Assembly (NCBI GenBank): GCA_902490335.1
Contig: CABUDL010000009.1
Coordinates: 1 to 43,648 of the forward strand
Direction of reading: 5' to 3'
Length of the DNA: 43,648 nucleotides
From: an uncultured Clostridium sp.
GTDB lineage: Bacteria; Bacillota; Clostridia; Oscillospirales; Ruminococcaceae
The notes under the pieces were generated by a model. It did no database searches. It was not told the DNA's origin and saw nothing but the letters and a program-made list of their open reading frames with translations. Below, one piece after another: positions 1 to 8,044 of this stretch. The position numbers and the translations under genes were made by a program. The first letter of the stretch is position 1. The number at the start of each line of letters is the position of its first letter.

Positions 1-1
1 A

Positions 2-40
2 GTAGAAATCTACTACCGCTTCATCGGCAAAATCGACTGA
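2..40 (+). CDS. 3' end of a probable large serine recombinase (partial)
   Basis: Only the last 12 codons lie in the window; they read VEIYYRFIGKID followed by TGA. This tail resembles the C-terminus of the large serine recombinases with a DUF4368 region that mobilise clostridial conjugative transposons, which often end in a similar IxIYYxFIGK segment. These enzymes usually lie at one end of their element. The next gene is an interrupted regulator, which supports this being the element boundary. The assignment rests on a very short tail, so it is tentative; the upstream sequence would settle it. Confidence 0.5.
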   Translation, partial: VEIYYRFIGKID

Positions 41-70
41 CCTTTCTTTTTTACCCAACAATATCTTTAA

Positions 71-490
71 TTAAGGGAAACGGGCGAAACTCTGCCGGAT
101 GTTGGGATTTTGCTGGACTTAGCCAAGGTGCTGGAAACGACCGTTGACCACATCCTCAACGGCGGTCAACGGATGATGGAATATACCCGCCGGGTATCGG
201 TTGCCCAGATTCGGGAGGGAATTGAATGCTTTGTACACATCGGCGAATTGCTTGGTAAAGATAATCTGTTTTACATCGGAGCGATGGAAGGGATCGACCA
301 AAAGATGAACATGGAATTTGAAAAATATCTTGCAGACCCGTACACACGTGAGGCAATGATTGCCGAGGCTCTGGTTCAAAATATCGCCGGTGGTGCTTAT
401 GTTGATTTATCTGATGTCCAACGCAGCTTTCAGCATCCGCACTGGGTCAAAACCGTTTGCGAATACGCACAAAAATACGGATTAAAGTAG
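71..490 (+). pseudogene. 5'-truncated XRE-family regulator
   Basis: The open frame starts just after an in-frame TAA at 68-70 and has no proper start or ribosome binding site. Its first residues (GETLPDVGILLDLAKVL, then HILNGG) match the last part of an XRE helix-turn-helix domain, where a W-x-x-G-x-x-x-P-D segment leads into the final helix. The DNA-recognition helices are missing. About 100 residues of an unrecognised C-terminal domain follow, ending in HPHWVKTVCEYAQKYGLK. A TTG at 110 could start a 126-aa product, but it would lack DNA binding. I infer that insertion of the element ending at position 40 removed the 5' end. Confidence 0.6.
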
Positions 491-506
491 AATATGCTTT
501 CATTGG

Positions 507-554
507 AAACACCACCGGAGGGAAGTCCTGTTAGGACTTCCCTCCGGTGGTGTT
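507..554. terminator. Bidirectional intrinsic terminator
   Basis: A stem of about 22 bp (AAACACCACCGGAGGGAAGT and its complement) with a 4-5 nt loop and flanking A and T runs. It lies between the XRE remnant and the convergent hydrolase gene, so it can serve both strands. Confidence 0.9.
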
Positions 555-577
555 TTTCGCTTTTGATAGAGTTGCCG

Positions 578-1672
578 TTACTCCTGCGGTATGACGCAAA
601 GGAAATCCGGTTCTCTTCCCAGCTCGAACTGTACCGGCTGGGTGCGGGATTTCAGCTGCTCCAAATCCACATACTGCACCCGCTGATTTTCATAGGAGGT
701 CCAGTAGAAGCGTTTGGATTCCGCGCACATCACCGAGGTGTAGATAGTGTAGTCATACGGGATGACCTCGACGTCGTACTCGGTGAGATGACCCTCCTGG
801 CTGACCCGAACCATTCCATTCGGGAAGGCAGCGCTCTGGAACAGGTGCATCATATTGGCTACCCCGTGCGCCTCATCCTGACCTTTCACGCCAAATTTTT
901 TGAGCATGGCAAGACGGACAAAGCGGGACGGCGAGCTCCAGTCGCCGGGCAGTCCCTGCATCCCGCTGCCGGAGAAGCACTGGGACAAAGGGTTGTCCTC
1001 CAGCTCCCATTCATCATAGTCCAAATCACGCAGCCCAACGTAGTTGAGCAGATTGGTGCGGTGCCATGGGTAGCCCGGACTGTTGGTCATTACGCCGACG
1101 GTGCTGCGGTAGATGTGCAGACCGTCCACATCCGGCTCGATGACCGCCATCTCGCCGGTGCTGTCGGAAAATGCCCAGTGCAGCGACGGAACGGTTCCCA
1201 GCATCGGCTCGTGCAGCAAAGTGACCTGCTGCTGCAAGGTATCCACCACCTGCTGCACGCTGTCGCACTGTGCCAGCATATGGTAGACCACAAAAGGAGG
1301 CAGCAGAGCGGTCGTTCCTTCCCGCACCTGCTGTTCAAAATGGGCAAACTCACGGTAATACAGCTGACCGCCCATTAGTCCCTTCTCGTTGATGCCCTCA
1401 TACAGCACCGGCGTGGAGGGAATCATCAAAAATCCGGTTCCTACTGCCGCATAGGCAGAGGTTCGCCGCTCCTGCTCGCACAGGTTGTTTTCCATTGTCG
1501 TGCCACGCATATAATAGCTGGTGCCACGCGGGATAAAGCTGATTTTGCTGCCCTGCGCCAGCCGGTTGAAGTCCATATTCCTTCCCCACAGATGCTTGCC
1601 GTCCTGTGTCTTCCAGCTCAGGGCGCTGCATCCGGCGTTCATCATCGACATCAGCTGTTGTAACTGTTCCAT
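578..1672 (-). CDS. Choloylglycine hydrolase / penicillin V acylase family Ntn hydrolase
   Basis: A 364-aa linear amide C-N hydrolase of the choloylglycine hydrolase family, which cleaves conjugated bile salts, penicillin V or acyl-homoserine lactones depending on the member. The N-terminal nucleophile is Cys15; Arg31 and Asp34 (GRNMDF) have the family spacing from it. GINEKGL (Asn94), TNSP (Asn197) and the SRFVR segment (Arg250) complete the active site. The start has an AGGGGAG ribosome binding site, so the Cys is preceded by 14 residues instead of only Met. Activation therefore needs autoproteolytic removal of a short propeptide, as in Bacillus penicillin V acylase. It lies 46 bp after the DUF1847 gene, probably in one transcript. 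No signal peptide is visible. Substrate cannot be assigned. Confidence 0.88.
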   Translation of the reverse strand: MEQLQQLMSMMNAGCSALSWKTQDGKHLWGRNMDFNRLAQGSKISFIPRGTSYYMRGTTMENNLCEQERRTSAYAAVGTGFLMIPSTPVLYEGINEKGLMGGQLYYREFAHFEQQVREGTTALLPPFVVYHMLAQCDSVQQVVDTLQQQVTLLHEPMLGTVPSLHWAFSDSTGEMAVIEPDVDGLHIYRSTVGVMTNSPGYPWHRTNLLNYVGLRDLDYDEWELEDNPLSQCFSGSGMQGLPGDWSSPSRFVRLAMLKKFGVKGQDEAHGVANMMHLFQSAAFPNGMVRVSQEGHLTEYDVEVIPYDYTIYTSVMCAESKRFYWTSYENQRVQYVDLEQLKSRTQPVQFELGREPDFLCVIPQE

Positions 1673-1718
1673 AGGTTCTCTCCCCTTTATTCAAAATGGA
1701 GCCGTTGTCCGCAGCACC

Positions 1719-2393
1719 TTACTTTGGGTTGTACTCGGTGTCGTGCGGATTGAGCTGCTCTTTGTCCTGCGGATAGAATTTGTTGTGATAATATCCCTGT
1801 GCCAGATAGACCGGAGCCAGCGGATTGTGTCCGGTGACCCTGTCTTTGACTGCCAGCGCGGTGATCGGCGCATCGGAATATTTGATGAACAGGGTGTCGT
1901 GTCCGACACACAAGCCGAGCATCAGATTGAAGTCGGTCTTCTGCTGATTCAAAAACAGCGCCTGTCCGATTGGGTTGCACATCGTTTCGGTTTTGCAGCT
2001 GCCGCGGACCGCCTGCTCGTCGGTGATTCCCAAAAAGTCCTTGGTGATTGAGCCATTCTTGCAGATAATCGACACCACTTCAAAGCCGTTATACTCCAGG
2101 ATGTTGACGACCTCCTGCGTTTCCTTGAACAGTCCGGTGCAGAAGGCAATTCCAATCTTGTGGTAGCCGCCGCGATGCAGGAATTTGATGATTTCGACCA
2201 GTCTGGTGTCCTGGCAGTAGCCTCCTGCCTCGGTGAGCGCCGCACAATAGGCGATGCGGCGGTTTTCCGGCTCATTATACAGCTGCTTTGCCTGCTCCTT
2301 GACCTGTTCGTCCTTGCTTGGGCAGTCCGGCAGGGTCTTGGTCATATCCTGCTTGGTACAGCCTCTCTGAAAACATTTTGCACAATTATACAT
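1719..2393 (-). CDS. DUF1847 cysteine-rich protein
   Basis: A 224-aa cytoplasmic protein of the DUF1847 family, common in anaerobes and of unknown function. The N-terminus carries CAKCFQRGC and another Cys within 25 residues, which suggests a metal site. Later Cys residues lie in YCQD, FCTGL, ICKNG, SCKTETMCNP and LGLCVGHD. The central part looks like an alpha/beta Rossmann-type fold (KIGIAFCTGL, GFEVVSIICKNG). The start follows a GGAGGTATGAA ribosome binding site, with a good promoter at 2449-2476. It is first in a likely two-gene unit with the choloylglycine-hydrolase-type gene; a joint function is not obvious. Confidence 0.85.
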   Translation of the reverse strand: MYNCAKCFQRGCTKQDMTKTLPDCPSKDEQVKEQAKQLYNEPENRRIAYCAALTEAGGYCQDTRLVEIIKFLHRGGYHKIGIAFCTGLFKETQEVVNILEYNGFEVVSIICKNGSITKDFLGITDEQAVRGSCKTETMCNPIGQALFLNQQKTDFNLMLGLCVGHDTLFIKYSDAPITALAVKDRVTGHNPLAPVYLAQGYYHNKFYPQDKEQLNPHDTEYNPK

Positions 2394-2448
2394 CTTTCAT
2401 ACCTCCCTGATTTTTTCTTCTATCCCTCGTCTCGTTTCCTCTGTTCTC

Positions 2449-2476
2449 ATTATAGTACATTCTGCTAAAATGTCCA
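2449..2476 (-). promoter_or_regulatory. SigmaA-type promoter of the DUF1847 unit
   Basis: Minus-strand TGGACA, a 16-bp spacer and a perfect TATAAT, about 55 bp before the DUF1847 start. Confidence 0.65.
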
Positions 2477-2537
2477 GCCCGTCATATTTTGGTTTTCCGG
2501 CACATAATTTTTATCAAACCGGATGAGGAGGGTCATT

Positions 2538-3968
2538 ATGCTCGAAAATCTTCTGGAGAGGGCGGTGCAGCTGCTGTGGGGACGCGGGACCATCGCCTTC
2601 ACCCTGCTGTGCGGGCTTTATTTTACTGCCTTTACCCATTTTCTTCCGCTGCGGCAGATTGGTCTTGTCACCAAAAAGACGCTCGGCTCGCTGTTTTGCC
2701 AAAAAGAATCCAAGGACAGCGTTTCTCCCTTTGCTGCCGTCAGCACGGCGCTGGGCGGGACGATGGGAGTCGGCAACATCATCGGCGTGGGCGCAGCACT
2801 GGCGTTGGGCGGTGCGGGCAGCATCTTCTGGATGTGGGTCGGCGCGCTGCTTGGGATGATGACCAAATATATGGAGGTCTTTCTGGCGGTTCGCTGGCGG
2901 GTGCGCCGTCCCGGTTCCCGCTCCTTCTGCGGCGGTCCGATGTATTACTGCGCACGCGGCATTCCGCACCCCACCGGCAAAATTTTAGCGGTGCTGTTTT
3001 GCATCTTCTGTATCCTCTCGAGCCTGTCCAGCGGCAGCATGGTCCAGACCAACGCCATCGCCCAGTCGATGCAGCAGAGCTTCACAATTTCTCCTGTCCT
3101 GTGCGCGGCGGTGCTGGTGCTGGTGTGCGGGTGGGTGCTGCACGGCGGCTGTGACCGCGCGGTACAGACCTGCTCGGCTTTGGTCCCGTGGATGTCCGCC
3201 CTCTATCTGTTTGGCTGTGGGGTCATCCTCTTTCACTTTCGGCAGAATATCCCCTCTGCCTTTTCGCAGATTTTGACACAGGCGTTTTCCTCCGGCAGCA
3301 TCGCCGGCGCGGCAGGCAGTGGGGTCGGATTTTTCACCTGCGTGCGGGTGGGCATCTCCCGCGGCATCTTTACCCATGAGGCGGGATTGGGCAGCGCCTC
3401 CATCGCTCACGCCTGCAGCGGTGCGGACAGTCCGGTCGAACAGGGCTTCTGGGGAATTTTCGAGGTGTTCTGCGACACCATTCTGGTCTGCACCATCACA
3501 GCGCTTTCGATTTTGGCAAGCGGTGTCCCGCTGGGCGCCTCCAGTGCCTATCAGGCGTTTTGCAGCGTCATGGGAAAGACCGGCGGCAGGCTGCTGGGCA
3601 TCTCTCTTTCGCTGTTTGCCTTTGCCTCGGTCATCAGCTTTTGTCTGTACGGTCAGCGCTGTGTGGAATATCTGTTTGGTGACAGCCGCCGCGCACTTTT
3701 CCTCTACCGCTGCATCTTTCTGGTCGGCTGTGCCGCCGGCTGCTTTGCCCGTCTGCCGGTGGTCTTTGCGCTGGCGGACCTGCTGAATGCCTGCCTGCTG
3801 CTGCCAAATCTGATGGTTCTGCTGATTTTGTCCCCACAGGTCTTTTCTGCCACCAGAGAATATTGTCTGAAAGGAGCCTCTCCCCTATGTTCGTCTGTTC
3901 ATTCAAACCCCGTTCCCTCTTCAAAAAGCTGCTGTGCGCAGCGGCAATCCTCGCGGCGGTCCTGCTGA
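2538..3968 (+). CDS. Sodium:alanine/glycine symporter (AGCS family)
   Basis: A polytopic inner-membrane protein of the alanine or glycine:cation symporter family (476 aa from this start). Family signatures visible are the long region PFAAVSTALGGTMGVGNIIG, GPMYY, and GISRGIFTHEAGLGSASIAH, which contribute to substrate and Na+ binding. About ten hydrophobic segments follow. I chose ATG 2538 because GAGGAGGG lies 5 bp upstream; an ATG at 2523 would overlap that ribosome binding site. The last 30 residues (rich in Ser and Cys) overlap the next gene in another frame and look like a non-conserved extension. The two genes are probably co-transcribed. Confidence 0.9.
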   Translation: MLENLLERAVQLLWGRGTIAFTLLCGLYFTAFTHFLPLRQIGLVTKKTLGSLFCQKESKDSVSPFAAVSTALGGTMGVGNIIGVGAALALGGAGSIFWMWVGALLGMMTKYMEVFLAVRWRVRRPGSRSFCGGPMYYCARGIPHPTGKILAVLFCIFCILSSLSSGSMVQTNAIAQSMQQSFTISPVLCAAVLVLVCGWVLHGGCDRAVQTCSALVPWMSALYLFGCGVILFHFRQNIPSAFSQILTQAFSSGSIAGAAGSGVGFFTCVRVGISRGIFTHEAGLGSASIAHACSGADSPVEQGFWGIFEVFCDTILVCTITALSILASGVPLGASSAYQAFCSVMGKTGGRLLGISLSLFAFASVISFCLYGQRCVEYLFGDSRRALFLYRCIFLVGCAAGCFARLPVVFALADLLNACLLLPNLMVLLILSPQVFSATREYCLKGASPLCSSVHSNPVPSSKSCCAQRQSSRRSC

Positions 3969-4378
3969 TTGCCTTGACGCTGCACCCTTTTGAGTCGCCT
4001 GTTACGGTGCAGCCCGCCGCCCAGCACGACACCTGTGTTCCCAATGGGTTGGCGCAGGTGCGATTTCTGCAAAGCTACGGCTGGGAGGTAAACGAACAGC
4101 CCTGTGAGATGGTGCAGGTGGTGATCCCCGAAAGCTTTGGCGATGTCTATGAAAACTACAATGAGATTCAAAAGCAGCAGGGCTTTGACCTGAGCCGTTT
4201 TCGAGGAAAGCAGGTCAGCCGATGCAGCTATGAAGTGCTCAACTACCCCGGACAAAAGGAGTATATCCGAGCCAATCTTTTGATTTACAATCAGGAGGTC
4301 ATCGGCGGGGACATCTGCTCGATCTATGCAGAAAACGGCTTTATGCACGGCTTCTCTCTGCCGGAGCAGGAGCTGTGA
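3887..4378 (+). CDS. DUF4830 membrane-anchored protein
   Basis: A 163-aa protein with one N-terminal membrane segment (LLCAAAILAAVLLIALTL) and an extracytoplasmic domain. The domain matches DUF4830: RFLQSYGWEV, VVIPESF, YENYNEIQKQQGFDL, and the IGGDICS...GFMHG ending. The family is found in Clostridia and has no known function. Start ATG 3887 has AAGGAG ten bases upstream; an alternative TTG at 3863 has no such site. It overlaps the end of the AGCS symporter by 82 bp, implying translational coupling or at least co-transcription. Confidence 0.8.
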   Translation: MFVCSFKPRSLFKKLLCAAAILAAVLLIALTLHPFESPVTVQPAAQHDTCVPNGLAQVRFLQSYGWEVNEQPCEMVQVVIPESFGDVYENYNEIQKQQGFDLSRFRGKQVSRCSYEVLNYPGQKEYIRANLLIYNQEVIGGDICSIYAENGFMHGFSLPEQEL

Positions 4379-4394
4379 GCTTTCGTCTGCTGTT

Positions 4395-4445
4395 GACCCA
4401 GAAAAATAACCCGATGCCTTTGGCATCGGGTTATTTTTCTGGGTC
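4395..4445. terminator. Bidirectional terminator overlapping a stop codon
   Basis: A very long hairpin (about 24 bp, core ATAACCCGATGCC/GGCATCGGGTTAT) between converging genes. It contains the last four codons and the stop of the minus-strand YpsA-like gene. Confidence 0.9.
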
Positions 4446-5054
4446 CAATTTTTCCTGCGCAGTCGGGTAGCTCTCCCGCACAATCACCTGCTCGCTCCAG
4501 CTGATCTGTTGCTGTTGCGGCGTTCTGGCAAACCGCTCCGGCTGCTTTTCCAGCAGGTCAAACAGCTTACAGCCTTGATTGCGGGCGTAGTTTACCGTCT
4601 GTGCCGTCCCGCTGCGGGTAGCGTTGACCATATAATAGGCGCACGCTTCGCTGCGGTCCACCATAAAATAATTTCGCTTTTTCATGCAGACAGCAGAATA
4701 TTCCATGCTGACCAGATACACCCGGTCGGCGTGTTCCTTAATTTGCTCGTACAGCAGCCGGTCGGTACGGCTCCATCGCTTTGCCTGCTCCGGGTAGGGC
4801 AGCGCAAGGTGCAGCCGCAGCTGTGGCAGGCGGCTTTTTAGCTCCAGCACCATCATCGCCGCCATCGTATCAAATCCCAATGCGCCGCCGGTGTAGAAGG
4901 TGGTGATGCCCTGCTGTGCCAAATCACAGATGAGCCGCCGCAAATTCTGCCGCAGCTCTGCCAGCCGGTCCGGGTCGGACGGAAGCGACCGATGACCGGT
5001 CAGACAACAACAGTTCTGCCGCTGCTCGAGCGCTTCATTTTGCTGTTCTTCCAT
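4431..5054 (-). CDS. ypsA: YpsA-like SLOG-family protein (DUF1273)
   Basis: A 207-aa Rossmann-like SLOG superfamily protein related to B. subtilis YpsA. Diagnostic segments are CCLTGHRSLP near residue 17, FYTGGALGFDTMAA (nucleotide-binding loop), LALPYPEQAKRW and a later YMVNATRSGTAQTVNYA. SLOG proteins are predicted to bind nucleotide-derived ligands; YpsA has been linked to cell division and stress in Firmicutes. The gene overlaps the end of the glycosylase gene by 20 bp and is last in a four-gene minus-strand unit. Start ATG has GGAGGGAAA upstream. Confidence 0.85.
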   Translation of the reverse strand: MEEQQNEALEQRQNCCCLTGHRSLPSDPDRLAELRQNLRRLICDLAQQGITTFYTGGALGFDTMAAMMVLELKSRLPQLRLHLALPYPEQAKRWSRTDRLLYEQIKEHADRVYLVSMEYSAVCMKKRNYFMVDRSEACAYYMVNATRSGTAQTVNYARNQGCKLFDLLEKQPERFARTPQQQQISWSEQVIVRESYPTAQEKLDPEK

Positions 5055-5694
5055 TCTGCTTTCCCTCCCTGTACTTCACCGAAAGGCAAGGGCTTTTGGT
5101 ATCCACAAAGCGGTACAAATAATCCTTTGCCTCCTGTGCATAGTCGATGTTGATGCGTGGGGTGGCAGCAATCTGCTGCTGTGGCAGCTCCACTCCCTCG
5201 CAGATAAACAGCTCATCGCCGCAAAGCGACAGACCGTTTTGCTCGCGGGTAATCGCAAGCGCATCGCACAGCCGCCCGGGACCGGACAGCAGCGTGTTCT
5301 CCTTTAAGCTCTTGATGGGCTTTTTGCTCTGCCGCAGCTGCATCATCCGCTCGATTCCCTCCACCGGAGATGCCGCGCGAATCAGCACCGCCTCCGGCAC
5401 GCCCTCTTCCCGCGTGGTGACATTCAGGCAGCTGTACATTCCATAGATTAGATAGACATACGCCCTGCCGCCTGCCTCGAACATAATTCGGGTGCGCGGC
5501 GAGCTGCCCTTATAGGAGTGACACGCCTTGTCCGAAAAGCCGGTGTACGCCTCGGTTTCGCAGATGATGGCAGAGAGGGTCTGCCCTTCTACCCTGCGGA
5601 CCAGCAGCTTTCCAACCAGCTGGCGGGCAACCTGCACGGTATCCTGCAAATAAAACTCCGGCGGCAGTTTTTTGCCTGGCAAGCCGTTATCCAT
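5035..5694 (-). CDS. DNA-3-methyladenine glycosylase (AAG/Mpg type)
   Basis: A base-excision-repair glycosylase of the alkyladenine type that removes 3-methyladenine and related lesions. Visible features are the catalytic-region segment AIICETEAYTG, DKACHSYKG, TRIMFEAGGRAYVYLIYGMY and the LLSGPGRLCDALAI helix. About 219 aa, normal for bacterial Mpg proteins. I chose ATG 5694 because GGGGAGGAAG lies just upstream; a more upstream ATG at 5715 would sit within that site. The start overlaps the last codons of the HIT gene, so translation is probably coupled. Confidence 0.9.
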   Translation of the reverse strand: MDNGLPGKKLPPEFYLQDTVQVARQLVGKLLVRRVEGQTLSAIICETEAYTGFSDKACHSYKGSSPRTRIMFEAGGRAYVYLIYGMYSCLNVTTREEGVPEAVLIRAASPVEGIERMMQLRQSKKPIKSLKENTLLSGPGRLCDALAITREQNGLSLCGDELFICEGVELPQQQIAATPRINIDYAQEAKDYLYRFVDTKSPCLSVKYREGKQNGRTAK

Positions 5695-6175
5695 CCGTTT
5701 CTTCCTCCCCACCAAAGAGTTCTGTCATCCCGCTGCGTCGGAGGATTTCCTCCCGCAGCCTTCGGGTGTGTTGGGCAAGTTGCTGTGGGGTCGGCAGAAA
5801 GGCGTCGTTCCACATCTCCTCCCGCGGCAGCCACCAGACCGGACCCGGCTGCGGGGTGTCGCCTGTCACCCGCGGGAAAAGGTGCCAGTGCAGATGGGTG
5901 TCCCCGTTGCCCAGCAGCTCATAGTTCATCTTGTCCGGGTGGTAGACAGCAGCCACCGCCTCTGCCACCAGCGACATCTCCTGCAAAAAGCGCGTCCGCA
6001 TCTCCCACGGCAGGTGGTACAACTCGGTGACGTGCTGCTTTGACAAAAACAAAGTATAGCCACGAAAGCGCTGATGATCCCCCAGCACCACGTAGCCGGT
6101 CGAAAGCTCGCAGACAAAGTACGGGTTTTCTCCCCGCTTGATCTGCTCGATTCTTTCGCAGATGAGGCATCCCAT
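5687..6175 (-). CDS. HIT-family nucleotide hydrolase
   Basis: A 162-aa histidine-triad protein. The triad HLHWHLFPR is at residues 94-102, with His94, His96 and His98 forming the HxHxH nucleotide-binding and catalytic site. The N-terminal CLIC motif may bind zinc, though the second pair is not evident. HIT proteins hydrolyse nucleoside phosphoramidates or AMP-lysyl type substrates; the exact substrate is unclear. GGAGGAA precedes the ATG, and only 3 bp separate it from the stop of the pseudouridine synthase gene, so they share an operon. Confidence 0.88.
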   Translation of the reverse strand: MGCLICERIEQIKRGENPYFVCELSTGYVVLGDHQRFRGYTLFLSKQHVTELYHLPWEMRTRFLQEMSLVAEAVAAVYHPDKMNYELLGNGDTHLHWHLFPRVTGDTPQPGPVWWLPREEMWNDAFLPTPQQLAQHTRRLREEILRRSGMTELFGGEEETDG

Positions 6176-6178
6176 CGG

Positions 6179-6910
6179 CTATTCCTCCTCGCGCGAAGCC
6201 ACCAGACGCAGCTCCTCTTCACTCAGCTCCCGACAGGCTCCTTCCGGCAGCTGAGGGTCCAACGGCAATTTTCCCATCTGCACCCGCTTTAATTCCAGCA
6301 CTTTTAAGCCGTACACCCCAAACATCCGCTTGATTTGGTGGTACAGCCCTTCTTTCAGAATGACCTCTCCCCAATCTCCCTGTTGGGTGGAGGAGAGTTT
6401 TTTCAGCGATGCCGGCAGGGTGAAATCCTCGCCGATGCGGACCCCTTTGGCAAAATCTGCCTCCATCCGCTCGGTGATGGCACCGTCCACCAGCGCGTGG
6501 TAGGTTTTTGGGATGTGCTTTTTCGGGGAAAGGATGTCGTGGGCAAACTCTCCGTCGTCGGTAATCAGCACAAAGCCGGTGGTGTCCTTGTCCAGCCTGC
6601 CCGCAGGGAAAAGTCCCTTGCGGCGCAGGTTTTGCGGCACCAGGTCCACGACGGTGGGCTGATTTTTGTCCTCGCTTGCGCTGACCACCCCTTTGGGTTT
6701 ATTGAGCATCAGATACAGGTGCATCCGCAGGCAGAGCGGCTTGCCCTGCACCTGCACTGTGTCGCTGTCAAAGTCCACTCCAAAATCCGCCGCCTTTACC
6801 ACCTGTCCGTTGACGGTGACCGCTCCCTTTCGGATGAGCGTTTTGACCTCGCTGCGGGAAAGGTTGCCCTGCATCGAGATTGCTTTATCCAACCGTTGTT
6901 TTTTTGCCAT
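6179..6910 (-). CDS. RsuA/RluB-family pseudouridine synthase
   Basis: A 243-aa rRNA pseudouridine synthase. An N-terminal S4-like RNA-binding domain (RLDKAISM...RSEVKTLIRKGAVTVNG, about residues 5-60) precedes the catalytic domain. That domain has GRLDKDTTG with catalytic Asp107, and EGLYHQIKRMFGVYGLKV near the C-terminus, typical of the RsuA branch. It probably modifies 16S rRNA position 516 or a small-subunit equivalent; the precise target is inferred from family membership. It is the first gene of the unit continuing into HIT, glycosylase and ypsA. Confidence 0.9.
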   Translation of the reverse strand: MAKKQRLDKAISMQGNLSRSEVKTLIRKGAVTVNGQVVKAADFGVDFDSDTVQVQGKPLCLRMHLYLMLNKPKGVVSASEDKNQPTVVDLVPQNLRRKGLFPAGRLDKDTTGFVLITDDGEFAHDILSPKKHIPKTYHALVDGAITERMEADFAKGVRIGEDFTLPASLKKLSSTQQGDWGEVILKEGLYHQIKRMFGVYGLKVLELKRVQMGKLPLDPQLPEGACRELSEEELRLVASREEE

Positions 6911-7011
6911 TGTATTTCTCCGTATCCTTTTTATGATGGTCTTTTCGTCTGTTGTGGTTCTATCTTATTGTATCACAAGATGGTGTCACAAGGAAAGCCT
7001 TTCAAAAAGCA

Positions 7012-7058
7012 AAAGCGCCAAAAGAAGGGCGGTCTTTTCCGCTTCCCTTGGCGCTTTA
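7012..7058 (-). terminator. Intrinsic terminator after the HAD gene
   Basis: Imperfect stem AAAGCGCCAA...GAAG with GCTTCCCTTGGCGCTTT and a short loop, downstream of the minus-strand HAD phosphatase gene. A stretch of T-rich sequence lies on the exit side. Confidence 0.7.
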
Positions 7059-7082
7059 CTTCAATCATTTTTTCGCTGCTGT

Positions 7083-7856
7083 TTAGTCCGGGATGTCTCC
7101 TACTCCGTTGAGGATCAGTCTTGGACGGTATGGGAACAGCTTGACCGTTTCTCTGGTGGATACACCGGACAAAACCAGTGCGGTATCCAGACCGCTTTCG
7201 ATACCCGCTACGATGTCGGTATCCATTCGGTCACCAATCATCACCGCCTCGCTCGAGTGTACCCCGAGCATATTCAGTCCGGTGCGCATCATCAGCGGGT
7301 TGGGCTTGCCGATGTAGTAGGCTTCCTTGCCGGTGACCAGCTCGATGGGTTTGACAAAGGCGCGGCAGGCAGGCATGATTCCCTGCTCGGTCGGTCCGGT
7401 CAAATCGTAGTTGGTACCAATCAGGCGCGCGCCCTTCTGCACCAGCTGGACGGCCTTGCAGATGTTGTCGTAGTTATAGTTGGGGGATTCTCCAATTACC
7501 ACATAATCGGGATTGGTGTCGTCAAGGGTGATGCCCTTTTCATACAGTGCGTTGTACAGTCCCGGCTCTCCAATCACAAAGGCGTGTGCACCGGGACTTT
7601 GGCGGGAGATAAATTCTGCTGTTGCCAGCGCGCTGGTGTAAAAGTGATGCTCGTCCACATCCAGTCCCATGCGGGCTAATTTTTCCTGTAATTCCTTCGG
7701 GGTTTTGCCGCTGTTGTTGGTCAAAAACAAAAACTGTTTGTTCTCCCGATACAACCATTCCACAAATTCCTTGACCCCGGGTAAAATCTTGTTTCCATGA
7801 TAGATAACTCCATCCATATCGCAGATGAAGCCTTTTGCATTGCGAAGCTGTTCCAT
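7083..7856 (-). CDS. HAD-IIA phosphatase (NagD-like)
   Basis: A 257-aa haloacid-dehalogenase-superfamily phosphatase of subclass IIA. Motif I is DMDGVIYHG with nucleophile Asp13 and Asp15. Motif II is LTNNSG, a Lys precedes PNPLMM, and motif IV is IGDRMDTDI. The cap of the NagD/AraL/p-nitrophenylphosphatase type lies between motifs II and III. Such enzymes dephosphorylate sugar phosphates or nucleotides; the substrate is not predictable here. Start ATG 7856 has AAAGGAG nine bases upstream (TTG 7859 is also possible). It is a single-gene unit with its own promoter and terminator. Confidence 0.88.
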   Translation of the reverse strand: MEQLRNAKGFICDMDGVIYHGNKILPGVKEFVEWLYRENKQFLFLTNNSGKTPKELQEKLARMGLDVDEHHFYTSALATAEFISRQSPGAHAFVIGEPGLYNALYEKGITLDDTNPDYVVIGESPNYNYDNICKAVQLVQKGARLIGTNYDLTGPTEQGIMPACRAFVKPIELVTGKEAYYIGKPNPLMMRTGLNMLGVHSSEAVMIGDRMDTDIVAGIESGLDTALVLSGVSTRETVKLFPYRPRLILNGVGDIPD

Positions 7857-7903
7857 CAATAGCTTCTCCTTTCTCTTCTTTTCTCTTTCATTTCATCCTC
7901 TTT

Positions 7904-7932
7904 ATTGTAACATGAGCCTTTACGAAATTCAA
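7904..7932 (-). promoter_or_regulatory. SigmaA-type promoter of the HAD gene
   Basis: Minus-strand TTGAAT, 17-bp spacer, TACAAT, about 45 bp before the start codon. Confidence 0.6.
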
Positions 7933-8000
7933 TTCCATAATTTGCGAAAAAGAAAAACCACCTACCGTAAAAAAAATGTGCATCCTTTTGTTAAATCATA

Positions 8001-8034
8001 AAAACAAGGCAGCCAAAAGGCTGCCTTGTTTTTT
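8001..8034 (-). terminator. Intrinsic terminator of the lipoprotein pair
   Basis: AAAACAAGGCAGCC, AAAA loop, GGCTGCCTTGTTTTTT. It closes the minus-strand lipoprotein unit. Confidence 0.85.
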
Positions 8035-8044
8035 ATAGGTGAAT

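Noticed and set aside
494..1378. 294-codon plus-strand frame opposite the choloylglycine hydrolase gene
   Set aside because: The minus-strand enzyme has all catalytic residues; the plus-strand frame starts in a terminator hairpin.
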